A stretch of 46,521 nucleotides of DNA from Streptomyces fulvoviolaceus (GTDB taxonomy: Bacteria > Actinomycetota > Actinomycetes > Streptomycetales > Streptomycetaceae). Positions 24,795-32,421 of the stretch are shown piece by piece. The number at the start of each line of letters is the position of its first letter. Position 1 is the stretch's first letter. The stretch is from assembly GCF_000718165.1 (NCBI RefSeq), contig NZ_JOEY01000071.1:1-46521 (forward strand). Direction: 5' to 3'. Both the position numbers and the translations under genes were made by a program. The notes below the pieces were generated by a model that did no database searches, was not told the DNA's origin, and saw only the letters and a list, made by a program, of their open reading frames with translations.

Positions 24795-26719
24795 GCCGCC
24801 GGGAGCGTGGTCAGCTTGAAGACGGCGCGAGCTTCGCCGCAACGTCGCGCCGACTGGCAGGCACGTTCCGGCAAGAGCGGGGGTCGGTGATCGGTGCGCT
24901 TGCTCTGGCTGTGTTCGGCGTACTGGCCTTCCTGGTCGGCCCGCGGATCTGGGGCAGTGCAATCGATGCAGTTCTGGCCGGCACCCTGGGCTCTGGTTTG
25001 CCAACAGGACAGACCAAAGAGGCCGCTGTGCAGGCGCTCCGCGATAGCGGCCGAAACAGCTTCGCGGAAATTATCGACAGGCTGAACGTTACGCCCGGGT
25101 CCGGCATCGACTTCGGTTATGTAGGACACCTACTGCTGATAGCCGCAGGTCTGTATAGCCTCGGTGCCCTGGCGGGATTCGCCCAGCAGAATATCCAGCA
25201 CAATGCGATCGCTCACGTCATGAAGACTCTGCGTTACGACGTCGAGGAGAAGCTCAATCGGCTGCCGGTCCGCTACCTCAACGGCTCTTCGCGCGGTGAG
25301 CTGCTGTCACGGATGACCAACGACATCGATAACATCGCGACCTCGCTTGGCCAGACGCTGACCCAGTTGCTCTTCGCCCTGCTCATGGTCGTCGGCGTAC
25401 TTGCCATGATGCTGAGCATCTCACCACTGCTGACACTGCTTGCGTTGATCTCGATACCGCTGACCCTCGCCGTCGGGACCGCGGTGGCGAAGCGAAGCCA
25501 ACGGGTATTCGGCGACCAGTGGCGACTGACCGGAGAACTCAACGCGCATATCGAGGAGTCCTACTCCGGCCACGAACTCGTCACCGTGTTTGACCGCGGA
25601 GGCGCGTTCCGCGAGACGTTCGCGAACAGGAACGCCGAGGTGAAGAAGACGAGCCATCTCGCGCAGTTCGTGTCCGGCCTCATCGCCCCGCTGGTGCTGT
25701 TCATCGGAAACCTGAGTTACGTCCTGCTCTGCGTCGTCGGTGCCCTCAGGGTGATCAGCGGGCAGCTGACCCTGGGCGAAGTCGTTGCGTTCGTCCAGTA
25801 CTCGAGGCAGTACTCACAGCCACTCGGATCGCTCGCCTCGATGTCCAACCTAATCCAGTCGGGTATCGCGTCGGCTACCCGCGTGTTTGCCCTGCTCGAC
25901 GAGCCGGAGGAGGACCCTGGTAGCCAGGGACGGCTGCCGGTCGTTCGGCCGCGCCGGATCACGTTCGAGCACGTATCGTTCGGCTACGACCGCGAGCCGA
26001 CCATCAAGGACCTCGACCTGGTCGTCGAGCCGGGGCGGACCGCGGCGATCGTCGGCGCGTCGGGCGCCGGGAAGACGACCCTGATGAACCTGCTGATGCG
26101 GTTCTACGACGTCGGCAGTGGACACATCCTCGTCGACGGCACGGACATCACCTCAGTGTCACGGGACGCGTTGCGCTCCGAGATCGGGCTCGTTCCTCAA
26201 GAGCCATGGCTGTTCGGCGGAACCATTCGCGACAACATCGCCTACGGGCGGCCGGATGCCACACGTGAGCAGGTCGAGCAGGCCGCTCAGGCCTGTGGTG
26301 TCAGCCACATCGTCAACGCTCTTCCACACGGCTACGACACGGTGGTCGACAGTGCGGACGGGCGCCTGAGCGAGGGCGAGCGACAGCTGATTTGCATCGC
26401 GCGCGCGTTCATCGCTGACCCAGCTGTGCTGATCCTCGATGAGGCCACCAGTGCGGTTGATGCCCGCACCGAGCTCCTCCTGCAACGGGCGACCTCGCGG
26501 CTGCGGCATGGCCGCACATGCCTGGTGATCGCCCATCGGCTCTCCACCATCCGCGACGCCGACGTCATCGTCGTACTGCAGGACGGTCGGATCGTGGAGA
26601 AGGGAACGCACACGCAGCTACTGCGAGCCGGCGGTGAGTATCACCGGCTCAGTCAGTACCAGTTTCACGAGCCGAGCACCTTGCCAGCTCTGGACCCCGA
26701 CCAGCATTCGTCGCGATGA
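24791..26719 (+). CDS. ABC exporter half-transporter, catalytic-site subunit
   Basis: A 642-residue partner of the preceding gene. After six membrane helices (domain to about residue 370) the ATPase domain shows Walker A GASGAGKTT, Walker B VLILDEATSAVD with intact Glu, and H-loop VIAHRLSTIRDAD. The signature is RLSEGERQLICIARAF rather than LSGGQ. In a heterodimer this altered signature faces the altered Walker B/H-loop of the partner, so the degenerate and the functional sites are segregated consistently between the two proteins. An insertion of about 60 residues sits between the first and second helices (NRLNVTPGSGIDFGY region). Confidence 0.92.
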   Translation: MSRRERGQLEDGASFAATSRRLAGTFRQERGSVIGALALAVFGVLAFLVGPRIWGSAIDAVLAGTLGSGLPTGQTKEAAVQALRDSGRNSFAEIIDRLNVTPGSGIDFGYVGHLLLIAAGLYSLGALAGFAQQNIQHNAIAHVMKTLRYDVEEKLNRLPVRYLNGSSRGELLSRMTNDIDNIATSLGQTLTQLLFALLMVVGVLAMMLSISPLLTLLALISIPLTLAVGTAVAKRSQRVFGDQWRLTGELNAHIEESYSGHELVTVFDRGGAFRETFANRNAEVKKTSHLAQFVSGLIAPLVLFIGNLSYVLLCVVGALRVISGQLTLGEVVAFVQYSRQYSQPLGSLASMSNLIQSGIASATRVFALLDEPEEDPGSQGRLPVVRPRRITFEHVSFGYDREPTIKDLDLVVEPGRTAAIVGASGAGKTTLMNLLMRFYDVGSGHILVDGTDITSVSRDALRSEIGLVPQEPWLFGGTIRDNIAYGRPDATREQVEQAAQACGVSHIVNALPHGYDTVVDSADGRLSEGERQLICIARAFIADPAVLILDEATSAVDARTELLLQRATSRLRHGRTCLVIAHRLSTIRDADVIVVLQDGRIVEKGTHTQLLRAGGEYHRLSQYQFHEPSTLPALDPDQHSSR

Positions 26720-26729
26720 GGAGTTCGAA

Positions 26730-26815
26730 GTGAGACTCGACCTGCCGATGACGCCGCACCGGGCGCGCCTTGTCAATTTCGGAGGAGACAAAGCGATCGC
26801 GTCGCGTCTCCCAAT
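26730..26815 (+). pseudogene. Start of a truncated third gene of the oxidase-ABC operon
   Basis: A GTG at 26730 follows a good GAGGAG Shine-Dalgarno at 26717-26722 overlapping the ABC stop. It opens VRLDLPMTPHRARLVNFGG, then DKAIASRLPIS. After about 28 codons the reading enters the 91-bp repeat and is lost. This looks like the 5' end of a following gene, possibly starting with a short N-terminal segment of an enzyme, cut at the repeat junction. The product cannot be identified. Confidence 0.45.
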
Positions 26816-26906
26816 TAGCTGTTGCGGGTCAGGACGTTGGTGACGGCGCATAGTGGTGGGCAAGGTTGGTGGCGAGGTCGCGGAGGTGAGCCCTGGCTTC
26901 GGTGGG
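26816..26906 (+). repeat. 91-bp direct repeat, right copy
   Basis: A copy of 20606-20696 with three mismatches, in the same orientation. It contains only the 3' end of a WYL regulator gene and no full gene. It terminates the truncated reading frame that begins at 26730. Recombination between the copies would delete or excise about 6.2 kb. Confidence 0.95.
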
Positions 26907-26915
26907 GGTGGGCGG

Positions 26916-27305
26916 TCAGGCGTCGGGGGCGACTTCGGGGTGCGTGAACCGCACGGGCTTGCCCAGCGACCGGGCGTAGGCGACTTCGGCTCGGGTGCTG
27001 TCCCCGATGTAGTCGCCGACTACGAGCACCTCATCAGCGAGCCGGATCTTCGCCCGGTGCAGATCGTCGAGTCGAACCTTCAGCGCCTCGGCCTCGACAG
27101 GATCAGACCAAAGTTTGTGCGGCGACTTCATGTCGCAACCCGGCTTGACGACAATCTTTCCGGCTTTGGTCTCCCGCAGATCGGCCTCGGTCATCTCGGT
27201 CATGAAACGGGTGGAGCCGCAGATCACGACGATACGCGGGAGGCTCAGCTGCTTCTTCGCGTCGGCGAGTTTCTCCCCGGGGGTGAGCGGTTGCGGGTAT
27301 GACAC
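26916..27305 (-). CDS. Nucleoside 2-deoxyribosyltransferase-like protein
   Basis: A 129-residue protein. The core reads PRIVVICGSTRFMTEMTEAD, GDYIGDSTRAEVAYARSLGK, PVRFTHPE. The GSTRF loop, the central Asp-rich strand LADEVLVVGDYIGDST and the AEVAYA helix fit the small Rossmann-like fold of nucleoside deoxyribosyltransferases and related DUF4406-type proteins, often found on phages and plasmids. The start is GTG with an AGGAGG Shine-Dalgarno about 10 bases upstream. It ends close to the right 91-bp repeat and abuts the left end of the IS21 element. Substrate and true activity are unknown. Confidence 0.75.
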   Translation of the reverse strand: MSYPQPLTPGEKLADAKKQLSLPRIVVICGSTRFMTEMTEADLRETKAGKIVVKPGCDMKSPHKLWSDPVEAEALKVRLDDLHRAKIRLADEVLVVGDYIGDSTRAEVAYARSLGKPVRFTHPEVAPDA

Positions 27306-27448
27306 TGGGTCCTCCTGGTGGGGTGGTCCAAGGGGGCCTGCGGAGTGACGGCGGCCTGTGGATACTCCCCGTAGGCGGTCTTTTATCTAGCACTTTATGG
27401 CCGCGAGCTTCCCCACTGGCGGCCGGATACCTCCCCGGACCTGGACCG

Positions 27449-27475
27449 ACACCGGCCAGCGAAGCTGGCCGGTGT
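27449..27475 (+). promoter_or_regulatory. 12-bp hairpin covering the istA start codon
   Basis: ACACCGGCCAGC (27449-27460) pairs perfectly with GCTGGCCGGTGT (27464-27475) around a GAA loop. The GTG at 27474 lies partly in the 3' arm. A stable hairpin here would limit transcription or translation reading into the transposase from outside. Start alternatives just downstream, e.g. ATG 27495 after GGGAG, would escape it. Confidence 0.6.
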
Positions 27476-28979
27476 GAAGAACAGCAGGGAGATCATGGAA
27501 ATCCTGGAGGCATACGACCTCACGGGGAGTTACCGCGCCGCGGCCGAGCTGGCCGGCGTCGACCACCACACGGTGAAGCGGTATGTCCAGCTGCGGGAGG
27601 CGGGTGAGCGTCCCGCCGAGCGTCAGCACCGGGCCCGTCCGATCGACGAATTCATGGACAAGATCGAGGAGTTGGTGGCCGCCTCGAAGGGGCGGATACG
27701 CGCGGACATCGTCCACCAGCGGATCACTGCGATGGGCTTCACGGGCGGGGACCGCACCACCCGCCGGGCGGTCGCCGAGGTGAAATCCCGGATGCGGTCG
27801 GGGCACCACCGGGTCTATCGGCCCTGGATCACCGAGCCGGCGCTCTGGCTGCAGTGGGACTGGGGCGAGGGGCCACGCATCGGCGGAAGACGTACATCGT
27901 TGTGGTGCGCATGGCTGGCCTGGTCGCGGTTTAGGGTCGTCATCCCGGTGTTCGACAAGACACTGCCGACCATCGTGGCCTGCCTGGATGCCACTTTGCG
28001 GCGGATCGGCGGGGTCCCGACCTATGCGCTGACCGACAACGAGAAGACCGTCACGACCCAGCACATCGCGAACATCGCGGTCCGCAACCCCGAGATCGTG
28101 GAGGTCGGACGGCACTACGGCATGACGATCCGAACCTGTCTGCCCGCCGATCCCGAGACGAAGGGCGGCTCGGAGGCGACCGTCCGTATCGCGAAGGCGG
28201 ACCTGGTGCCCACCAACGCGAACCTGCTGCCGCAGTACAAGACGATGGGCCAACTGGAGGCGGCCTGCCGGGAGTTCTGCGACTCGGTCAACGACAGGGT
28301 CCACCGCGCCAGCCGCCGCAAGCCCGCCGAGGCCCTGTTTGAAGAGCAACAGCGGCTCCACCCGCTGCCCAAGGAACCCTTCACCGTCGCCTTCGGCACC
28401 ACGAGGCGGGTGAACTGGGAGTCCACCATCTCCGTCGAGGGCGTGCGCTATTCGGTCCCGCACCACCTGGTCGACACCCGGGTCTGGGCCCGCTTCCACG
28501 GCGACGAACTGATCGTCACCGCCGTCCGCGAGGACAGTCCCGCCGAGGTCGCCCGGCACGACCGCTCGGCCCCGGGCCATCCGTCGATCAAGGCCGAGCA
28601 CTACCCGCCCCGCGAGAACAAGGAAGCCGACCGCACCCCGCGGGCCACCACAGCGGAGGAGGCCGCGTTCCTCGCGCTCGGCCCCGGCGCCGCCTCCTGG
28701 CTGATCGAGGCCGCATCCGCGGGAGCCCGACGCCTCAAGCCGAAGATGGCCGAGGCCGTCGCCCTGGCCAAGCTCCACTCCATCGCCGAGGTCGACCGGG
28801 CGCTGGGGGCCGCGGCGATCGCCGGGCGGTTCGCGGAGAACGACCTGATCTCCATCCTCACCTATCAGGCCGGACTCGAGTCCATCGAGCCCAGCCGGGC
28901 AACCGAACAGCACAGTCTTCAGCCGGGCACCGCCGCCTGGTCCAGCTTCGGCATCACGAACGACAAGGACGAGCACTGA
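27474..28979 (+). CDS. istA: IS21-family transposase IstA
   Basis: A 501-residue DDE transposase. The N-terminal HTH (about 10-40) reads TGSYRAAAELAGVDHHTVKR. The rve catalytic core has Asp129 in LQWDWGEGP, Asp188 in YALTDNEKTV and Glu234 in KGGSEATVRIA, so the triad is intact. The C-terminal Mu-like beta domain follows (VEGVRYSVPHHLVDTRVWAR). The start could be GTG 27474 or ATG 27495; the first matches the family N-terminus VKNSREIMEILEAYDL. The stop overlaps istB by one base (TGATG). It works with IstB to form the transposition complex. Confidence 0.93.
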   Translation: MKNSREIMEILEAYDLTGSYRAAAELAGVDHHTVKRYVQLREAGERPAERQHRARPIDEFMDKIEELVAASKGRIRADIVHQRITAMGFTGGDRTTRRAVAEVKSRMRSGHHRVYRPWITEPALWLQWDWGEGPRIGGRRTSLWCAWLAWSRFRVVIPVFDKTLPTIVACLDATLRRIGGVPTYALTDNEKTVTTQHIANIAVRNPEIVEVGRHYGMTIRTCLPADPETKGGSEATVRIAKADLVPTNANLLPQYKTMGQLEAACREFCDSVNDRVHRASRRKPAEALFEEQQRLHPLPKEPFTVAFGTTRRVNWESTISVEGVRYSVPHHLVDTRVWARFHGDELIVTAVREDSPAEVARHDRSAPGHPSIKAEHYPPRENKEADRTPRATTAEEAAFLALGPGAASWLIEAASAGARRLKPKMAEAVALAKLHSIAEVDRALGAAAIAGRFAENDLISILTYQAGLESIEPSRATEQHSLQPGTAAWSSFGITNDKDEH

Positions 28980-29770
28980 TGGCCACCCCGATCCGCACCA
29001 TCTCCGGCGCCCACGGCGATCCGCTGGCCGAGGCCATCGAGCTGACCAAGCGGCTCAAACTCCCGCACCTGCGGCGGGCGTTGAGCGATCTGATCCCCAC
29101 CGCCAAGGCCCAACGCTGGGATCCCGCCGAGGTCGTGAGGGTCCTGCTGGCCGAGGAGGCCGCCGGACGGGACGCCGCGAACCTGCGGACCCGCCGCAAG
29201 CGGGCCGGGTTCCCCGCGGGCAAGACGTTCGGCGACTGGGACGAGACCAAGTCGTCCATAACCCGCCAGGTCCAGGACTCGCTGAAGACACTGGAGTGGG
29301 TCGGCCGCCGGGAGAACCTCTGCATCTGCGGCCCAAGCGGCACGGGAAAGTCGCACTTCACAGAGGCACTCGGGCAGACCGCGGTCGAAGCCGGCCTGAC
29401 CGTCGCCTGGTTCACCATCGAAGACCTCGGCGCCCTCGTCCGCCGCCATCGCGCCGACGACTCCCTCGCCCGGGCGATGATGCGACTGATCCGCACCGAC
29501 CTGATCATCGTGGACGACATCGGGCTCCTGCCCGTCTCACCGGACGCCGCCGAGGGCTTCTACCGCCTGGTCGACGCCGCCTACGAACGGCGGGCACTGG
29601 CCGTGAGTTCGAACCTCCACCCGTCCGGATTCGACGAGATCATGCCGAAGACCCTGGCCACCGCGACCGTCGACCGCCTCCTGCACCATGCCCACGTCGT
29701 GGTCACGCAGGGTGAATCGTTCCGGCTCACCGAAGCCACCACCGGGAAGGGCGTGATGCCTCTGAGGTGA
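28979..29770 (+). CDS. istB: IS21-family helper ATPase IstB
   Basis: A 263-residue AAA+ ATPase of the DnaC/IstB family. Walker A GPSGTGKSH is at 118-125, Walker B is LIIVDDIGLLP, and sensor residues lie in LAVSSNLHPSGFDE. The N-terminal helical domain (ELTKRLKLPHLRRALSD) precedes it. The length matches intact family members and no lesion is visible, so the element may still be active. IstB forms an oligomer on target DNA that recruits and stimulates IstA. Confidence 0.93.
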   Translation: MATPIRTISGAHGDPLAEAIELTKRLKLPHLRRALSDLIPTAKAQRWDPAEVVRVLLAEEAAGRDAANLRTRRKRAGFPAGKTFGDWDETKSSITRQVQDSLKTLEWVGRRENLCICGPSGTGKSHFTEALGQTAVEAGLTVAWFTIEDLGALVRRHRADDSLARAMMRLIRTDLIIVDDIGLLPVSPDAAEGFYRLVDAAYERRALAVSSNLHPSGFDEIMPKTLATATVDRLLHHAHVVVTQGESFRLTEATTGKGVMPLR

Positions 29771-29881
29771 ACGAGTCCTCAGAACGGCGGGGAGATATCT
29801 GACCGCCACCGGGGACGCCGAGTCGGCCATGAGCGCAAGGGACATCTGGCCGCCACCGGGGATTACAAATGGCCGTTGACA

Positions 29882-30292
29882 CTGCGGAGACGAGAATGAG
29901 GGCGTCCAAGATCGTCTTGTGGCGAACGACGTGGACACCCTCGCCATGATGCGGACCGCCCGGCGACAGTACCCGGCGCACGGCCCCGCAATGCCACCCG
30001 GGCTCCCCGGCAGCCTCGTCAACGAGATGGCCACCCAACAGCCCCTTCAGGCGACAGCACCACACCTGTCGCAGTGGCTAGACTCCCGATCAATGGCGCT
30101 GAGCTGCACCAACGTGAACCACTCGCCAACGCCACAGCCCAGAACCCCAGAGAACATGCGGTTGCCGCACGGTGTGGCCCTGGATGGCGTTATGTGACCT
30201 GTGGGGGTGTCTCAGCCCCAAGGTGTCTCAGGCGGCGCAGCTCCCATAGACGGGACGTGACGGGCGTCGCGGCCACGTGCCGCAGCGGCTGC
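29882..30292. other. 411-bp gap after IS21
   Basis: No gene recognised on either strand. Short open frames are present, but without coding-like codon bias, Shine-Dalgarno sites or family motifs. Confidence 0.5.
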
Positions 30293-30631
30293 TCAGAGGT
30301 GGCCGTCCAGGAACTTCCGTACCTCGGCGATGGTCATAGGCCCCGTGCCGTGTGCCACCGCCTCTCCCTCCTTCAGCAGGACGTAGGACGGGGCTCCGGT
30401 GATCCCGTATCGCTCGGTTGCGGCCGGACAGCGCGTGATGTCGGTGCGGACGGCCGTCAGGCGGCCCGTGTAGTCGTCGGCGATGCCACCCACGACGAGG
30501 TCCATCACCCGGCAGGGCTCGATTGCCTTGGGCCATGTCCCGGTGAAGTACGCGAGGACCGGAACTTTGCTCATCCCGAGGATGAAATTGAACTCCGCGT
30601 CCTCACGGGGCCGGTGAACCCGCTGCGCCAT
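30293..30631 (-). CDS. Thioredoxin-fold protein lacking the CxxC active site
   Basis: A 112-residue protein. The fold is recognisable from VPVLAYFTGTWPKAIEPCR (residues 23-41), then DYTGRLTAVRTDITRCPAAT, RYGITGAPSYVLLKEGE (the cis-Pro loop GAPS) and TIAEVRKFLDGHL. In ordinary thioredoxins the first block would be WCGPC; here it is WPKAIEPC, so only the second Cys remains (Cys40). A second Cys is in TRCPAA. The ATG at 30631 is supported by an AGGAG site. It cannot do classical dithiol exchange; a monothiol, binding or immunity-like role is possible. Its nearest intact neighbour is the IS21 element. Confidence 0.8.
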   Translation of the reverse strand: MAQRVHRPREDAEFNFILGMSKVPVLAYFTGTWPKAIEPCRVMDLVVGGIADDYTGRLTAVRTDITRCPAATERYGITGAPSYVLLKEGEAVAHGTGPMTIAEVRKFLDGHL

Positions 30632-31194
30632 GGAAGCTCCTGACCTCACGTTCCGTCATTCCATCCCCATCATCCCTCGCGCGGTGTGCCAGGCCGGCCC
30701 GGTCGGTCGTCCGGCTGACCTGGTGGAAGGGAGGCACGGGGCCGTCGCAGAACCACGGTGGTCCCCGGCGCGAGCGGCCCGGCCCCCCGCCCGTGGTGAC
30801 CCGGCCTGGCCGCCCCGCCGGTCACCCAGCTGCAACCCCGCCGCGCGCCCGTGGTTCAGCTCGTGCCAGGACAGCGCCCTCCACGACGATATGAAAGCCG
30901 TTTTCCAGGGCATAGCGGCCCAGATCGCCGACCAGATGCTCGATGGGCGCGTCGACGAGCGGGCTGGTGCGCATCGTCCACCGGATCCAGTCGAGCCGTA
31001 TCCGCCACCGCGCTTCTCAGAGACAGCACCCCCGACGGGCTTCTGGAGGCCTTGTCCGGTCTTCACATCAACCCCCGGTCTCAGCTGGCTCATACCGCTC
31101 TTCCCCGGGCCGCACGAGCCAGCTGATGGCACCGAGAACGAGGCACGATTCCTGGACCGCTCGCGGACGCGGTCGTGGACGGCCGGCGTACGCG
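30632..31194. other. 563-bp gap with a possible kinase/zeta-toxin-like remnant
   Basis: No intact gene. On the minus strand at about 30868-30960 the translation LVDAPIEHLVGDLGRYALE, NGFHIVVEGAVLA resembles the P-loop nucleotide kinase/zeta-toxin-like family (xxVVEGxLxA strand), with both ends missing. The rest has no recognisable content. Confidence 0.35.
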
Positions 31195-32334
31195 TCAGCC
31201 GGCCCGAAGACCGACCGCCAGCGTCAGTTCGAGGACCCGGTGTGGCGATGCGAGATCCGGAAACAGCTCCCGCAGCTGCGACATCCGGTACCGGACTGTC
31301 TGGGGATGGACGAACAACGCCGCCGCCACCTCGTCCCGTCTGCCCTGGTGCAGCAGCCACTCCCGCAACGTGTCCTCCAGCCGCCGTGCGGTCGCGACAG
31401 GCAAGGTCCGCAACGGTGCGAGGGCTCGGGCACGCAGGTCTGCGAACGCGTCCGCGTCGGCGCTCAGCACCAGCTCGGGCAGGTGGTCCTCGGTATCGCG
31501 GATATCAGAGGAGAGGGAGCGGGCGCGTACGGCTCGTGCGTACGAGGCGGACGCACGAGTCCATGGCCGGGCCGGGCCGACCACGGCGGTGCGGTCGGTC
31601 AGCTGCCGCAAGAGATGTGATCGGTCGGCGTCGGGGACGAGCAGCACACCGGTGGCGTCCGGCAGATCGTCCAGGACGAGGGTGCTCGGGTCGAGCGCGC
31701 GGTAGGCAGGCCGGGCCTGGGCGGCGGGCAGCAGGACCGCGGTCAGTGAAACCGGAGGCTGCCACCCGGCCCGTTGAGCAGAGGCCAGCAGCATGTCCGG
31801 GCTCGCGCCGGCGAGGAGGTCGCGGGCCAGGAGTTCCAGGTGGCGCTCGTGGTCCCTGCCCCGGGCGGCCAGTTCGTCGGCGTGGCCCGCGGCGCTCGCG
31901 GCGGAGAGCTCGTCGATGTAGGCGAAGGTCAGCTCGGCGAACTTGGCGACCTCGGCGGCGGGCAGGCCTGCGGGTACGGCACCCGCTGCCAGGCATCGCC
32001 AGGCCACGCGGGCGCCGACGCGGTAGGCGCTGAGCAGGGCGTCCATCGAACGGCCGTCGCGCACCTCGCCGCGGCCCAGCTCGTAGGCCGCGTCACCGGC
32101 GTCGCCGCCTGTGGCGTTCCCGCTCGCGAGGTCCAGGTAGTGCCCCAGGGCGGTGCGGACGGCTCGGCGGATGGTGGCGCCCATGTGGCCCGAAAGGGCG
32201 TTGGCGTAGGGAGGAACCTCGTCGATGATCGCCTGGACGACCTCGTCGGCGGTGGTCTTCAGCGCGGCCCGAAGTGCGGTGACCGTCGTCTCATCCAGGG
32301 CCAGTTCGCTGGCCCTCCGGATTGCATGGCTCAC
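31195..32334 (-). CDS. PucR/CdaR-family transcriptional regulator
   Basis: A 379-residue regulator. The N-terminal half (about 15-170) is a helical RsbRD/GGDEF-like sensor region of PucR proteins. The C-terminal PucR HTH reads LEDTLREWLLHQGRRDEVAAA, LFVHPQTVRYRMSQLRELFP, RVLELTLAVGLRAG, the standard end of the family. The chosen GTG at 32334 (VSHAIRRASELALDE) has a GCAGGG Shine-Dalgarno; the frame extends to a TTG at 32355 that lacks one. It is divergent from the reductase-desaturase pair with 87 bases between. Homologues next to such pairs control fatty-acid desaturation (inference by context). Confidence 0.88.
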   Translation of the reverse strand: MSHAIRRASELALDETTVTALRAALKTTADEVVQAIIDEVPPYANALSGHMGATIRRAVRTALGHYLDLASGNATGGDAGDAAYELGRGEVRDGRSMDALLSAYRVGARVAWRCLAAGAVPAGLPAAEVAKFAELTFAYIDELSAASAAGHADELAARGRDHERHLELLARDLLAGASPDMLLASAQRAGWQPPVSLTAVLLPAAQARPAYRALDPSTLVLDDLPDATGVLLVPDADRSHLLRQLTDRTAVVGPARPWTRASASYARAVRARSLSSDIRDTEDHLPELVLSADADAFADLRARALAPLRTLPVATARRLEDTLREWLLHQGRRDEVAAALFVHPQTVRYRMSQLRELFPDLASPHRVLELTLAVGLRAG

Positions 32335-32369
32335 GTTTCTATTCCCTGCGAACAATTCAGCCGACCAGA

Positions 32370-32401
32370 TTTACGTCCTTCGGTCAGGACTTTACGCCTT
32401 C
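32370..32401. promoter_or_regulatory. Direct repeat TTTACG(T)CCTTC in the PucR/reductase intergenic region
   Basis: TTTACGTCCTTC (32370-32381) and TTTACGCCTTC (32391-32401) are spaced 21 bp start to start, two helical turns. They lie between the divergent starts at 32334 and 32422, a natural site for PucR-type regulator binding. Confidence 0.45.
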
Positions 32402-32421
32402 AGGCACAGCAAGCTGGAGTC

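Larger units (their letters stand above)
27392..29881 (+). mobile_element. IS21-family insertion sequence (istA-istB)
   Basis: About 2.49 kb with both genes intact. The right end, read inward on the minus strand from 29881, begins TGTCAACGGCCATTTG and then CCCCGGTGGCGGCCAGAT; a second similar copy is at about 29790-29815. The left end at about 27397-27440 has GGCCGCGAGCTTCCCC and then ACTGGCGGCCGGATA, a diverged counterpart. Multiple terminal repeats are typical of IS21. The left boundary is approximate, and a target duplication could not be recognised. Confidence 0.8.

Noticed and set aside
30630..32033. Long plus-strand frame opposite the PucR gene
   Set aside because: Shadow of the PucR gene; Arg/Pro-rich translation without motifs.
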